From positions 4,722,433 through 4,786,432 of the forward strand of contig LNAC01000031.1 of NCBI GenBank assembly GCA_002007465.1: DNA of 64,000 nucleotides. The letters are read 5' to 3'. This document shows positions 52,201 through 62,870 of this stretch, piece after piece. Source of the DNA: Ailurus styani. Its lineage: Eukaryota > Chordata > Mammalia > Carnivora > Ailuridae. The notes below the pieces were generated by a model. It was not told the DNA's origin. It saw only the letters and a program-made list of their open reading frames with translations, and ran no database searches. The translations under genes were made by a program, and so were the position numbers. Every line of letters begins with the position of its first letter. The stretch's first letter is position 1.

Positions 52201-53584
52201 GACTTAACATCTAAGACCCTTCTGGAAAAAGGAGGCTCAATGCAGGGGTTCAGATGAAAGAGCCAGTGAGTCTCCTTTGTCAGTTCTAGTGATCAGTGCC
52301 AAAGGCCCACGAAATCACTAAAAAAACATAGTATTGGGGCTTCTACATTCTACATAAATGTTTAATTGACCATTAAACTTGAAATTGTTAAAGTTTCTAA
52401 CTGGTAAAATTGTTCAATTAAACATACTTTTGAATGTCATTAAAATGCTTTTAATCCCTTTGTTCAGAGACAGTTGTTTCTTAAAAAAAAGAAAAGAAAA
52501 GAAAAGCAAATACTCTACCTCATTCACTTTAATTTGAGATACGCTCTGAATGGAAAAGAAAAAAATAGAAAGACCTACCCACCTTACTTTCTCTTTGAGG
52601 GAAAATATATTTGCAATACATATCTCAAAGGGTCAATATCCCTAACTTGACGGAATCCTACAAATGATAAGAAAATGATGAAAATCACAATACAAACTGA
52701 CAAATGATAAAAATGGGCAGGAAATGGTGGTCACTTAAGCCAGAAAGGAGGATTTGGGACTAAGGAGGCCAGTAATTAGAACCTTTGTGGAGTCTTGTGT
52801 CCTTTACTGTCTTCTCTATTGCATAGAGGAAAACTCAGTGAAGACAGGACAGAGACCAGTCTTAAAAAAGGGAGAACATAAAGGAGCAAGTAAAGAATCT
52901 CAGAAGAAATTTTAAAAGGAAAGCTTGTAAATCAAAGTCATTTTAAATGTTATTGGATAGTCTTGTGGAATTGATGTATATTCTGTGAAGTGTATTACAT
53001 TGAGGCATTTTAATGTATAATTGGTAAGTTAAAATTATTCTATAGAAAAGATCAATCTGTATATCAATTCAGTTGCAAGATACAAAGAGAATGACAAAAT
53101 TAATATTCATATTTCCTTTTGTTAACTTTTTATTTAAATTGCAGTTAGTTAACATATAGTGTAATATTAGTTTCAGGTGTACGACATAGACATAGTGATT
53201 CCACTCTTCCATATAACACCTGGTGCTCACCCAGTGTCCACCTTGATCCCTACTACCTGTTTCATCCATCCCCCCCACCCACCTCCCCTCATATTTCCTT
53301 TATTATGAATATTGTATAAGTTGCTTTAGTGTAGAATATTCTTGCCATCAGTTTGTTGCTCTATGTCTCGGCTAGTTTCAGATTCCTGGGATGGGTTTTC
53401 ATTTCATGCCAATACTTTCATTAGGCAAGACCTTTTGGAATGTACTTAACAGAATTAAAAATCTTCCATTCACTTACTTGAACTCCAAAAGGTTCATTTC
53501 ATGACGATAATCTCCCTGGACCATCTTTAAATTTGAGTTGTGCTCAGAAGTGGAAGCCTCAATCTTTCCTAAGAGCTGCATTAC
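43249..53584 (-). CDS. FAM81B: FAM81B, last four coding exons (3' end of gene)
   Basis: FAM81B is a coiled-coil protein of about 452 residues in human, little studied and reported mainly in testis and ciliated tissue. Four minus-strand exons (53,584-53,478; 47,209-47,074; 45,458-45,263; 43,535-43,402) join without a frame break into 191 codons including the stop, about the C-terminal 190 residues. All junctions are GT-AG. Recognisable segments are VMQLLGKIEASTSEHNSNLK, YEEVENHQKWTESRFITYEK, KLSSKLENLINTEKQEAELS and KMDLEKYKVQKDLKKLQRKI. All are rich in heptad-spaced Leu/Ile and charged residues, as expected of coiled coil. The span includes the putative poly(A) signal. Upstream exons are outside the window or unrecognised. 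Confidence 0.95.
43402..43535 (-). CDS. FAM81B: FAM81B last coding exon with stop
   Basis: The minus-strand acceptor is atcctcttccag. The first two bases complete a Gly codon, then FKSIHDSLSSLQQIQKTKMD and LEKYKVQKDLKKLQRKIVEL end in QEV and a TAA stop (43,402-43,404). The 43-residue tail is a continuous amphipathic helix. Confidence 0.97.
44070..44101 (+). repeat. short tandem repeat, CTACCAGACC-type
   Basis: Three adjacent units of 8-10 bp (CTACCAGACC, CACCAGAC, CTACCAGACC). Confidence 0.8.
45000..45026 (+). repeat. (AAC)n microsatellite
   Basis: About seven AAC units followed by an A-run. Confidence 0.9.
45263..45458 (-). CDS. FAM81B: FAM81B internal exon (196 bp)
   Basis: The minus-strand acceptor is atcttttatag and the donor gtgagca. 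It begins in phase 0 with EKSENKMEEKLLKLSSKLEN, continues through KVKHIENKLFKKMNQLEKHI and ends GELEKMQSEYQS plus the first base of a Gly codon. This is a strong heptad coiled coil. Confidence 0.97.
45785..46020 (+). mobile_element. MER5A-like hAT transposon
   Basis: Contains 'ctgaaactctgattcagttg' and 'aactctccaagtgattctaa', then a terminal GCAGCGAGCTGGGGAC segment, as in MER5A. Non-autonomous. Confidence 0.75.
46640..46845 (+). mobile_element. MER5A-like fragment with (CAA)n expansion
   Basis: 'gcatcagccagggagcttgc', then 'gggaccaggaatctgtattt', follow MER5A order. A (CAA)n run at about 46,776-46,806 sits where the A-rich centre is expected. Confidence 0.65.
47074..47209 (-). CDS. FAM81B: FAM81B internal exon (136 bp)
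   Basis: The minus-strand acceptor is atttctcccttag and the donor gtaagga. The first base completes a Lys codon, then FNSLSNHLYEEVENHQKWTE and SRFITYEKDHLGHINQCLKL follow, ending LQEKL in phase 0. Confidence 0.97.
47565..47830 (+). mobile_element. old hAT-type DNA transposon fragment
   Basis: It begins 'ggggtcagcagactttttct', continues 'tttagactctgtgggccaca' and 'gttgcagtgggaaagcagcc', and fades out in an AT-rich end. This is the left half of a common non-autonomous mammalian DNA transposon that I will not name exactly. Possibly MER5-related. Confidence 0.65.
48516..48729 (+). mobile_element. CAN-SINE, young form
   Basis: Full-length. The duplication aaactgcctaaga is at 48,503-48,515 and 48,730-48,742. 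Confidence 0.95.
48850..49255 (+). mobile_element. MER20 hAT transposon, split by a SINE
   Basis: The left part carries 'gacgtttttggttgtcacaa' and 'ggacagcctcaccataaaga'. The right part resumes with 'ccaaaatgccaatagtgccc' and 'ccgagaaaccagg'. The two halves join correctly once the SINE at 49,000-49,203 is removed. Confidence 0.85.
49000..49203 (+). mobile_element. CAN-SINE, young form, inserted in MER20
   Basis: Full-length. The duplication aaagaattatccag at 48,986-48,999 and 49,204-49,217 is itself MER20 sequence. Confidence 0.96.
49570..49890 (+). repeat. L2 3'-end fragment
   Basis: 'tggaacactctttcttagaa', then 'cctaagctccatgaaagcat' and 'gaagtgctcaatgaatagtt', the ordinary L2 3' end. Confidence 0.8.
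51510..51690 (-). repeat. MIR fragment, reverse orientation
   Basis: 'gtatgtaactttgggcaaat' and 'ccccatcactaaaatgggga' are the reversed MIR core. Confidence 0.8.
51857..51880 (+). repeat. (ATTC)n microsatellite
   Basis: Five to six ATTC units. Confidence 0.9.
53108..53290 (-). mobile_element. carnivore L1 3'-end fragment, reverse orientation
   Basis: 'gttagttaacatatagtgta', 'tattagtttcaggtgtacga' and a C-rich 'ccatcccccccacccacctc' are typical of the reversed carnivore L1 3' UTR. Strongly 5'-truncated. Confidence 0.85.
53478..53584 (-). CDS. FAM81B: FAM81B internal exon (107 bp)
   Basis: The minus-strand acceptor is actttcattag and the donor gtaagtg. It starts in phase 0 with VMQLLGKIEASTSEHNSNLK and continues MVQGDYRHEMNLLEF plus two bases of a Lys codon. 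This is the most upstream FAM81B exon I can see. Confidence 0.96.
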
Positions 53585-54942
53585 CTAATGAAAGTACAAA
53601 AGGGAGCTCTTGTGTGTGTGTGAAAAAAATCACTGCATTTACATTAATTATATTTTATTCCTAAAAGAGTCAAGAAACAGACTTGAGCCTAAAGCATATT
53701 TGTATCTGAAAATAATTTTTTCTAAAGGAATGATTCAATAGTTATAGAACTATCTTCAGGGAAAGAATTACAAGGAAGTGTTCCGTTTTGCGGTCTATAA
53801 TATTCTTTTTAATAGCTACCTAATGATATAACAAAAACAGAATTGATGTTAGTTTATCAATTTGTTAATCTTAATTATTTCTTTCCTTTCCCCCCAATTA
53901 TAGTGTAAGTCACTATATATCCTCTATCACCATTTTAGCCTTAGTGTCCATTAGGTGGCCAATGTTAAATATTCACCAAATGCTTATTGAATAAGTGTTT
54001 AAATGCACAATTAATTAAACTCTGAGGAAAATGCATGAGTGGCCTAAGACTAGGCTTCAGGAATTTCCAGGGAGGAGTCCGACATGACCACAAGTGATTT
54101 CCAAGAGAAATGACTTTAGGGCATACAAAGATAGGAGAAAACAAGTTCCATTTCTTCAAGTTAAGATAAGAGTCCCTTCCACATAGCCAGAAACAGTGAG
54201 GAAGTTCCTTTAGGTAAAAGGACTGGATTGGAAAATAGAACAGAATTGCAGCACATAATCATGCCTACACTAATCACTGTCCAGGGGTATGAAACTATGC
54301 AATGAGCTTTGGCTAAACAGAATTCAACTCTGAAACAGACAGTCACATGGAGGAGAGTGAGCAGTCAACAAAAACTATGTTCCCAAAGAGGTGAATAACA
54401 GAAGAGTTTGAATAGATAAATGTTGAGTGGGCATCCAGTTGCTCATGAATGGCTATTTATAGGAGATACACTTAAAACAGGCTATTTAGAGAAGGTATAC
54501 TTCAGGGCAGAATTGTTAACAATAAAATAATAGGCAAATATATCCCTGGCAAAAGCAAAGGAAAAGAAAGCTGGCAGAACAATTTTGTTAGACAAATGTT
54601 ATTCAAGGCAAAATATGTTAAATAGGACAAAGGTGGTCATTTTTACAGATGAAGACTAGAATCCCCAGTGAAAAGTTCTGAACCTTTATTTACGTTATAT
54701 TTTGAATTACAAAGATAAACTGAGATGATATATTAATGACTCTAAATGACTTTGACCAATAAAAGTCAAATAAGTAAAATATAAAAAAAGATATGGGAAG
54801 ACATGAAAAATATGTTTATTTAGTAGATTTATATACCAAGCAATCTAACTTGCAAACAGCAAGAAACATTCATTCTTTCCCATTGCCCAATGACCATTTG
54901 CAACAACTAAGCTGACATGTGGCTATAAAGAACTCAAAGTAG

Positions 54943-55085
54943 GGGCATCTGGGTGGCTCAGTGGGTTAAGCGTCTTACTTTTGATTTCAGCTCAGGTCAT
55001 GATCTCAGGGTCATGAGATCAAACCTCAAGGGCTCTCTTTCTCCTGCCCCTGTCCCCCCACCCCAAAAAACAAACAAACAAAATA
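54943..55085 (+). mobile_element. CAN-SINE, older, shortened
   Basis: Head GGGCATCTGGGTGGCTCAGT and CAGGTCATGATCTCAGGG, but the CT-rich body is short and the tail is CAAACAAACAAAATAC. Confidence 0.9.
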
Positions 55086-55550
55086 CTCGAATTATTCCAC
55101 AAAGCAGGAAAAGCACAGATCATGACTCTACACTTCACGAAAACTAGAAATTAAGAGGAAAAGTATAAAGAAACAAAAAACCTAATCATTTGAGTAAAGT
55201 AACCTCTTTTAATTCTGTTGTTTAATTCCAGTGTTTTACATGGATGTGTGCCTCTCAGCTCTCCTACTCAGAGGAACATAACTGGCCAAGGGCCCTGACT
55301 GCTGTGTTTAAAATGCATAACCGTGTGTGGATACCATGCTTCCCATTGGCCGCTCCCAGGCAGTGTCTTAATAGTTTTCCTTTGATGAGTGACTTTGGTT
55401 CAAAGAACTGGATGAAACTGATAGAATGTCTGTCTCAGACCTTCCTTTTCTGTCTTTTTCACAGGAGTCAGACCTATTTTGTAATCTGATGGCTCCCTCC
55501 ATCTTTTCTAGGAAGCTCCTCATTTTCCTTCAAAAATTTTTCCCCTCAAT

Positions 55551-55760
55551 CTTTTTTTTTTTTTAACATTTATTTACTTTAGAGAGAGAGCACACGAATG
55601 AGTTGGGGGTGCGGCAGAAAGAGAGAATCTTTAAGCAGCCTCCCCAGTGAGTGAGAGACCGCTGTGGGGCTCTATCTCATGACCCATGGGATCATGACCT
55701 GAGCAGAAGAGCAGAAACCAAGAGTTGAACACTTAAGTGACTAAGCTACCCAGGTGCCCC
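55551..55760 (-). mobile_element. CAN-SINE, older, reverse orientation
   Basis: Poly-T, ACATTTATTTACTTTAGAGA and a reverse head ending TACCCAGGTGCCCC. Confidence 0.92.
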
Positions 55761-56079
55761 ACTCCCCCAGTTAATCTCTCTCATATCAATTCCTTTATGG
55801 AATTTGCTTCTCAAAGGACTAACTCTAGTGTCAAAGAATAACTCAACTTAGCAATTGCAATTTACTTAGGAAAGGATAATACCATTATATATAGGACACA
55901 TATATAACATATAACAGGACACAGCCACATCTATGATCAGAGGTAAATTTGTGGCATTAAATGTTTCCATAATTATATAAGACAGAATAAAACTATATAA
56001 ACTAATAATTCATTTCACAAAGTTAAAAAGAATAACAACCTAACCAAGGGAAAGGCAGAATGAAGAAACTGACAAATTG

Positions 56080-56645
56080 CGATTGATGTGATGGCTCCTT
56101 TAAGATGTCCATGCCCTAATCCCTGGAACCTGTGAATATGATATGTTAGCCGGCCAAAGGGATTTGCAGCTATAATTAAGGTTACAGACCTTGAAATAGG
56201 GAGATTATCCTGTTTTATCCAAGTGGACCCAATTCAATCACAATAGCATCTAAAAGTAGAGAACTTTCTCCAGCTAGAGTCAGAGAGAATTGAAGCATGA
56301 CATGGACTTAGCCTGTTCTTGGAGAGAGGCCACATGGAAAACATGAGAAAGAAGGCTGGTGGTTGGGGGAACATCAGTCTCAAACTGACAGCAGCAAGAA
56401 CCTCAGTCACACGACTGCGAGAAACTGAATTTGGCCAAAACTTGAATGAATCTGGAAGGGGACTAATTCCCAGCGCCTCCTCAAGGGAACACAGCCCTAC
56501 TAATATCGTGATTTCTGTCTTGCGGGACCTTAAGTAGGGGGTCTACTCTAGCCTTGACCTGCAGAAACTATGAGATAATATATATATGTTGCTATAAACC
56601 ACTAAATGTGTGGTAATTTATTATAACAGCAATAGAGAACTAATA
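56080..56645 (+). mobile_element. MaLR/MLT1-like solo LTR inside the L1
   Basis: 'tgtccatgccctaatccctg', then 'gagattatcctgttttatcc', then 'gctataaaccactaaatgtg', ending 'gagaactaatac'. It matches the order of the LTR at 33,820. L1 sequence lies on both sides. Confidence 0.78.
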
Positions 56646-58776
56646 CACAAATATTAAAAATTAATAAGAAAAAATTATAGGATTGATATGTAAATCCAAG
56701 AGTTGTTTCTTTGAAAAGGTAACAGACAAAGTTTTTCTCAGTCCAAACATAAAGAAAACACATAGACACTAAAATTAGGAATAAAAAAAGATAGAGTGGT
56801 TATAAGTATGATCCAAATAATATAGTGAAAATATTCATAAAGCTGAAATTATAGATGAAGCAGAAGTCAAATAATTACAGGTTTTAATTAACCTCTCAAA
56901 TCCAAACAGAAAACCAAAAAAAAAAAAAAAGGAATACAAAAGACGTAATCAATAGGTTCGAGTTCATTGATTTAAGCAATTTTTTAGATACTGTACATTT
57001 TCCTTAAAAATACAGGATATATTCTTTTTTAGAACATGTATGAAATTTTACTATCCAGCCACCAAATAAAGCCCTCAAGATATTCCAAAAACTGAAACTG
57101 GTGTATACAATAAAAATTTCAATTATGATGAGATAAAACTAAAAATGAATACCAGGATAACAAAAAATCCTTAGGGAAGCCAACAACCCCTCTTAAGCTA
57201 TTCAGTCAAAGCAAGAATTCAATTTACAACTGCAGAATCTATAGGAAACAGTAATGAGAATATAATATCAACCCTACGGAATACAAGGAAGTATACGAAT
57301 GCTCAGGGAAAATTCATAGTCAAAATGCTTCTATCAGTAAAACAAAGAAAGACTACAAATATATGTGGTTCAAAAAGTTAGAAAATGAGCAGCAAAACAA
57401 ATCACAGGAAAAGGAAAAAGATAAAGCCAAAAGCTTAAATTGTTGAGAATAAATGAAAAACAAAAGAGAAGCAGAACTTAAAAATACATAAAAAGATCTG
57501 CTCATTGGAGAGCAAATCAATATCGTTAAGACACAATTAACCTAACTAATCAAAGGGGGAAAAAAACCCACAAATAAAATGGCAAAGGGAAAAAATACAA
57601 AAGCAGAAAGAATTAAAAGAATCCTAGAAGTATTTTGCATAATTTTATGGAAATTAATTTCAAAATCTGAATGAAAAATTTCTTTTTTCTGGGACCCTTG
57701 AAGAGAGGGAGCCTTTAAACAGACCAATTTCCACAGAAAAATATGAGCAGATATCAAAGGTCTTTCCTTCCCACTAAATAAGTAGGCCCATATGGCTTCA
57801 GAGGCAAAACTATCAAATCTTTAAAGAATTAATCATTGGAATGCTCTGAAAAACTATTTCAGAACATAGAAAAAAAAAGGGAAACTTCCAAATTATTTGT
57901 ATGAAGTGAGCAAAACATCGATTCTAAAATCTGAAAGAGTTTGCACAAAAAGACTAATCTTGTTTATAAGCATTGATGAGAACTTCTCAAATAAAATATC
58001 AGCGAACGGTATCCAGTAGCACAACTTAAAAAAAAAATCATAATCTAGGGTAATTTATTTTTTAAAACAAGAATTGTTTAATAAGAAATATGTTATTATA
58101 AATAATTATGCTAGTATAGTTTAAGAGAAAACTTATGTGATTATCTCCACCAGAGCTGAAAAGGCGTTTGCCAAATTCATAATCATTCTTAATTAAAAAC
58201 AAAAACTCAATAAAATAGGAATAACTGTGCATCAAACATGTTTACTGAGGAAACTTTTTTTCTCTCACCATGAGGGAACCACGGTGGGGGGATGGGTATT
58301 TCTGTTAACGTCAGGAACAAGAGCAGGACGACCACTATCCCCACGCTACTATTTAATATCATACTGGAGGTATTAAAATAGTTGAAACACAGAGACAAAC
58401 TATGTGTGTGAAAATGGGAAAAGACGAGTAAATTTACTATTGAAAAACCATATGATTATGTGCCTGGAAAACAGCAACAGCAACAAACCAAAAAATTTCT
58501 ACAATCAAGACAAGAATTCACTAAATTAGTAAAATATAAAATTAATACTGCCTTCATTATATACAACTAACAACTAGTCAGAAGATATAATGAAACTTCA
58601 TTACAATAAACTAAAAAGAAAAAAGATAACAAAATCCCCAAATACACTGAAGATGACGCCTGCATGAAGAAAATTTGAAACCACTCCTGAAGGATGTAAA
58701 AGCAAACTTGCACAAATAGGAAGCACGCTATGTTCTTGGATAAAACACTCAGCATTATCACTCTGTCAATTCTAAA

Positions 58777-58950
58777 GATTTTATTTATTTAAGAGAGAGA
58801 AAGAGCACAAGCAGGGGGAGCGGCAGAGGGAGAAGCAGGTTCCCTGAAGAGCAAGGAGCCTGAGGAGGGGCTTGATCCCAGGACCCTGGGATCACGACCT
58901 GAGCCCAAAGCAGATGCTTAACTGGCTGAGCCACCCGGACTGCCCTACTT
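58777..58950 (-). mobile_element. CAN-SINE, older, reverse orientation
   Basis: GATTTTATTTATTTAAGAGA start and a reverse head CCACCCGGACTGCCC. The duplication tgtcaattctaaa is at 58,764-58,776 and 58,951-58,963. Confidence 0.93.
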
Positions 58951-59139
58951 TGTCAATTCTAAAATTAACTGATAAATTTAACATGATTTTAATAAAAATT
59001 AAAATTGAGTTTGTTGATTTATTTGCTGGGACTAGACAGACTGATTTTAAAATCATATGTGAAAAGAAACAATTATCACCAGGAAAAGGGAGAAAAGAAA
59101 GCAATGAAAGGGACTTACTGTACTAGGTATTAAAAGTAC

Positions 59140-59355
59140 TGGGGCACCTGAGTGGTTCTGTTGGGTAAGCATCAGATTCTTGGTTTCTGCTCACATCATG
59201 ATCTCGTGGGTTGTGAGACTGAGCCCTGCATTGGACTCTGTTCTCAGCGGGGACACTGCTCCAGATTGTCTCCCTCTGCCCTCCCGCCACTCACATGCAC
59301 GCTCTCTCTCTCTTTCTTTTTCTCTCTGAAATGAAGAAATAAATTTTAAAAAATT
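59140..59355 (+). mobile_element. CAN-SINE, old form
   Basis: Head GGGCACCTGAGTGGTTCTGT, a diverged body and a GAAATAAATTTTAAAAAATT tail. Confidence 0.88.
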
Positions 59356-60243
59356 AAAGCACTACAAGGCCTCAATGATTAAAATAATAATTAAGACACA
59401 TTATTAGGAAAAACTCCAAGTGGATCAAGAATTTAAATATAAAGAGTAAAGCCATGAAAGTGCTAGAAGAAAAATAGTAATTCTGGTCACTGTATGGGTA
59501 ATTTCTAAGTGTGACTTAAAAGAAGCCACAAAAGAAAAAACCGATAAATTTAGCTACAAATAGAGAACATAAACATGCCAAAAGTCAAAAAGACAGATGA
59601 CAACCTGGGAAAATACATTCGCACATCATATCATAGAGAAGGGTTCATCTCCATAACATATAAAGAACTCCTAGAAACTGAGAAGAAAAAGAAAAACAGA
59701 CCAATAGGAAAATAAAGAGATGAACAGATAGCTCACCAAATAAGAAATAAAGAAATACAAATAGCTCTTGAAGACATGAACCTCATTCACAATAAGGAAG
59801 ACTAAATGAAACACAGAGACCATGGCAATCTTTTTCTTATAAGAACAGTCAAATTCAAAAGTCAACACCACTGGGGAGGCAATGGGGACCTAGGACATTT
59901 TACATATTGTTGGTGGCCATGTAATATGGTCAGAGCCCCAGAAAGCAAGATCTTTCAAAATAGCACCCATGTACTTTGACCCAGCAATTATATCTGGGTG
60001 TTGATCCTACAAACATACCTACACATACACACCCAATGACATAAGTGCAAGGTTATACATTGCAGCATTAATTTGAAAAGAGAGAAATATTTAAAATAGC
60101 CCAAATGTCCATCTGTGAGCAATTGGTTAAATGAGCCATTATACAGACAGGAAGAGTACACAGTTGTAAAAAAAGAATGAGGAAGCTCTCCACATACTAA
60201 CATGGCTGATCTCCAGGATATATTTGTTTAGTTAGAAAATAGG

Positions 60244-61030
60244 ATGAAAGGCCTAAATGTGAGACAGGAATCCATCAAAATCCTCAGGGAGAAAATAGGC
60301 AGAAACCTCTTCAATCTCGGCTGTAGCCACTTCTTACTAGACATGTTGCTGGAAGCAAGGGAAACAAAGGCAAGAATGAACTATTGGGACTTCATCAAGA
60401 TAAAAAACTTCTGCACAGTGAAGAAAACAATCAACAAAACTATAAGGCAGCCTATGGAATAGAAGAAGATATTCGTAAATGACGTATTGGACAAAGGTTT
60501 AATATCTAAAATCTATAAAGAACTTAGCAAACTCAATGGCCCCAAAAGCTGAATAATCCAGTTAAGAAAAGGGCAGATGACATGAAAAGATGCTTTTCCA
60601 AAGAAGACATCAGATAACTAACAGACACATGAGAAGATGCTCAACATCACTCATCATCAGGGAAATACAGTTCAAAGCTACGATGTGATACCACTTCACA
60701 CCTTGTTGGAATGGTTAACATTAACAACTCAGGAAACAACAGGTGTTGGCAAGGATGCAGGGTAAGGGGAACCCTCTTGCACTGTTGGTGGGAATACCAA
60801 CTGGTGCAGCCTCTCTGGAGAACAGTATGGAGGTTCCTCAGAAAGTTAAAAATAGAACTACCTACCTTATGACCCAGCAATCGCACTATTAGGCATTTAT
60901 CCAAAGGATACAAAAATACAGATTCAAAGGGGTACATGCACCCTGAGGTTTATAGCAGCATTACCAACAATAGCTAAACTATGGAGAGAGCCCAAATGTC
61001 CATCAACTGATGAATGGATAAAGAAGATGT

Positions 61031-61081
<51 letters not shown>

Positions 61082-61462
61082 GAATATTACTCAGCCATAA
61101 ACGAAAATCTAGCCATTTGCAATGTTGTGGATGCAGCTAGAGTGTATTATGAGTGAAATAAGTCAGAGAAATACAAATATATGATCTCACTCATATGTGG
61201 AATTTAAGAAAGAAAACATGAACGTATGGGAATGGAGGGGAAGGAGAGAGGGAAATAAATCATAAGAGAGTCATAACGATAGAGAGGGTTGATGGAGGGA
61301 GGTGGTGGGGGGATGGGATAGATGGCCAAAGGGTATTAAGGAGAGTACTTTTTGTGATGAGCACTTGGTCTGTTGTGTGTAAGTGATGAATCACTGAACT
61401 CTATTCCAGAAACCAATATTGCACTGTATGTTAACTGAGTAAAATTTAAATTTAAAAAAGAT
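60244..61462 (+). mobile_element. carnivore L1, 5'-truncated, younger copy
   Basis: ORF2 3' portion and 3' UTR in good register: 'cctcaatctcgg'-type start, 'gttggtgggaataccaactg', 'aatattactcagccataaac' and a 3' UTR ending AAAATTTAAATTTAAAAAAG. The longest intact frame is only 72 codons, so it is dead. A possible 8-bp duplication aaaatagg lies at 60,236-60,243 and 61,463-61,470, consistent with insertion next to or within the older L1. Confidence 0.88.
61033..61079 (+). repeat. (CA)n microsatellite in the L1
   Basis: About 23 uninterrupted CA units within the younger L1 3' region. Likely length-variable. Confidence 0.97.
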
Positions 61463-61508
61463 AAAATAGGTGCCTAGTAATATATGTAATATGCTATCTA
61501 TTTTGTAA

Positions 61509-61690
61509 TCTTTTTTTTTTAAAGATTTTATTTTATTCACTTGACACAGAGAGAGAGAGATTACAAGTAGGCAGAGAGGCAGGCAGAGAGAGAGGAGAGA
61601 GGAGGAAGCAGGCTCCCCTCTGAGCAGAGAGCCCTATGTGGGCCTCGATCCCAGGACCCTGGGATCATGACCTGAGCCACCCAGGCGCCC
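61509..61690 (-). mobile_element. CAN-SINE, young form, with internal deletion
   Basis: Poly-T, CACTTGACACAGAGAGAGAG and a reverse head. The duplication gctatctattttgtaa is at 61,493-61,508 and 61,691-61,706. Relative to its siblings it lacks 28 bp between two CTGAGCC copies near the head. Confidence 0.95.
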
Positions 61691-61723
61691 GCTATCTATT
61701 TTGTAAAAAGGAGGAAATAAGGT

Positions 61724-61936
61724 GGCGCCTGGGTGGCTCAGTGGGTTAAAGCCTCTGCTTTCGGCTCAGGTCATGATCTCAGGGTCCTGGGATCGAGGCC
61801 TGCATCGGGCTCCCTGCTCAGCGGGGAGCCTGCTTCCCCCCTCTCTCTCTGCCTGTCTCTCTGCCTCCTTGTGATCTCTCTCCCTCTGTGAAATAAATAA
61901 ATTTAAAAAAAATAAAAATAAATAAAAATTAAAAAA
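61724..61936 (+). mobile_element. CAN-SINE, young form
   Basis: Full head and body with a longer A-rich tail of repeated AATAAATTT-type units. An approximate duplication (aggaggaaataag / gaggagaaaataag) flanks it. Confidence 0.94.
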
Positions 61937-62091
61937 AGAGGAGAAAATAAGAATATACTTGCATTTGCTTATATCTGCATAAAGGCATACTGAAAGGCTC
62001 CCCAACAGCATAATAAAAATTGTTTCAGTGAGGAAATGAAAGAATGTGATAATTGGTGACAGAAGTGGACACGAAAATTCACGGTGTATAC

Positions 62092-62307
62092 TTTTTTAAA
62101 GATTTATTTATTTATTTGAGAGAGAGAGTGCACTAGGGTGGGGGGGGGAAGGTTGTGAAGGGAGGGGGAGCAGGACAGAGAGAATCTCAAACAGACTCCT
62201 TGCTAAGCATGGAGCCCAATGCAGGGCTCAATCTCATGACCCTTAGATCATGACCTGAGCTGAAATCAAGAATTGGACACTTAACTGACAGAGCAACCCA
62301 GGTGGCC
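62092..62307 (-). mobile_element. CAN-SINE, older, reverse orientation, G-rich insert
   Basis: TTTATTTATTTATTTGAGAG start, a G-run near 62,140-62,149 and a reverse head ending CAACCCAGGTGGCCC. Confidence 0.92.
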
Positions 62308-62832
62308 CTGTATTTTCTTATATAGTTTTGATTTGTGAATGATACATACCTTATGTCTCACCTTAAAAAAAACTAAGGATGAACTATAGTCAATATCGCT
62401 TTTGAACTTAGATGCAAAGTCAAAGGCTGAGTGATTAAATAAGGCTGTATAGCAGAAAATGCTGCAATGTTTCAGTACTGGGAAACGTACTGACATAGCA
62501 CGTTAGAAGTCCAAAGAGGTAAACAAGTGAACAAATAAAAACCCAAACCAGAAAACAACTAATATAATGATTTAGGCATTTGTTCATATCTACAAGTCAA
62601 CTTGTGAAGTTAAATATTCAGTCCCAATAAAAACTATATACTATTAAAAACTAATGGAAGTAAGTAGGAATTGATGGGTACTTCCTTAATGTGTTTAAAC
62701 ATGCATCAAACCAACAGCCAACAGCAAACAACAAAGACATCTCCAGTATAATCAGGAACTAGAGAAGCTGCCCTCCATGACCATTTTATGGTCTAAAACA
62801 TTATGACCATTTATGACCAACACATTGTATTT

Positions 62833-62870
62833 AGAAGTTCTAGATACTTCTAGAAGTATCTAGAAGTTCT
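62833..62870. repeat. near-perfect 38-bp inverted repeat
   Basis: The central 24 bp (62,840-62,863) is a perfect palindrome centred on TTCTAGAA. Seven more bases on each side pair with one mismatch. The AGAAGT/ACTTCT module recurs in both orientations. Confidence 0.95.

Larger units (their letters stand above)
47210..53477 (-). other. FAM81B: FAM81B intron, 6.3 kb
   Basis: Holds an old hAT fragment (47,570), CAN-SINEs at 48,516 and 49,000, a MER20 (48,850-49,255), an L2 end (49,570-49,890), a reversed MIR (51,510) and a carnivore L1 3' end (53,108). The segments 49,900-51,500 and 51,700-53,100 are AT-rich with no recognisable gene. Confidence 0.6.
55870..60240 (+). mobile_element. old L1M LINE, ORF2 and 3' region, degraded
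   Basis: Contains ordered ORF2 pieces ('aggtaaatttgtggcattaa', 'tggcttcagaggcaaaacta', 'acgaccactatccccacgct') and 3'-end pieces ('agtgctagaagaaaaatagt', 'aaatgtccatctgtgagcaa'). It is interrupted by an MLT1-like LTR (56,080) and SINEs (58,777; 59,140). Full of stops. Confidence 0.82.

Noticed and set aside
60244..60462. 72-codon frame with L1 ORF2-like sequence
   Set aside because: A short surviving piece of a 5'-truncated L1. Not a functional gene.
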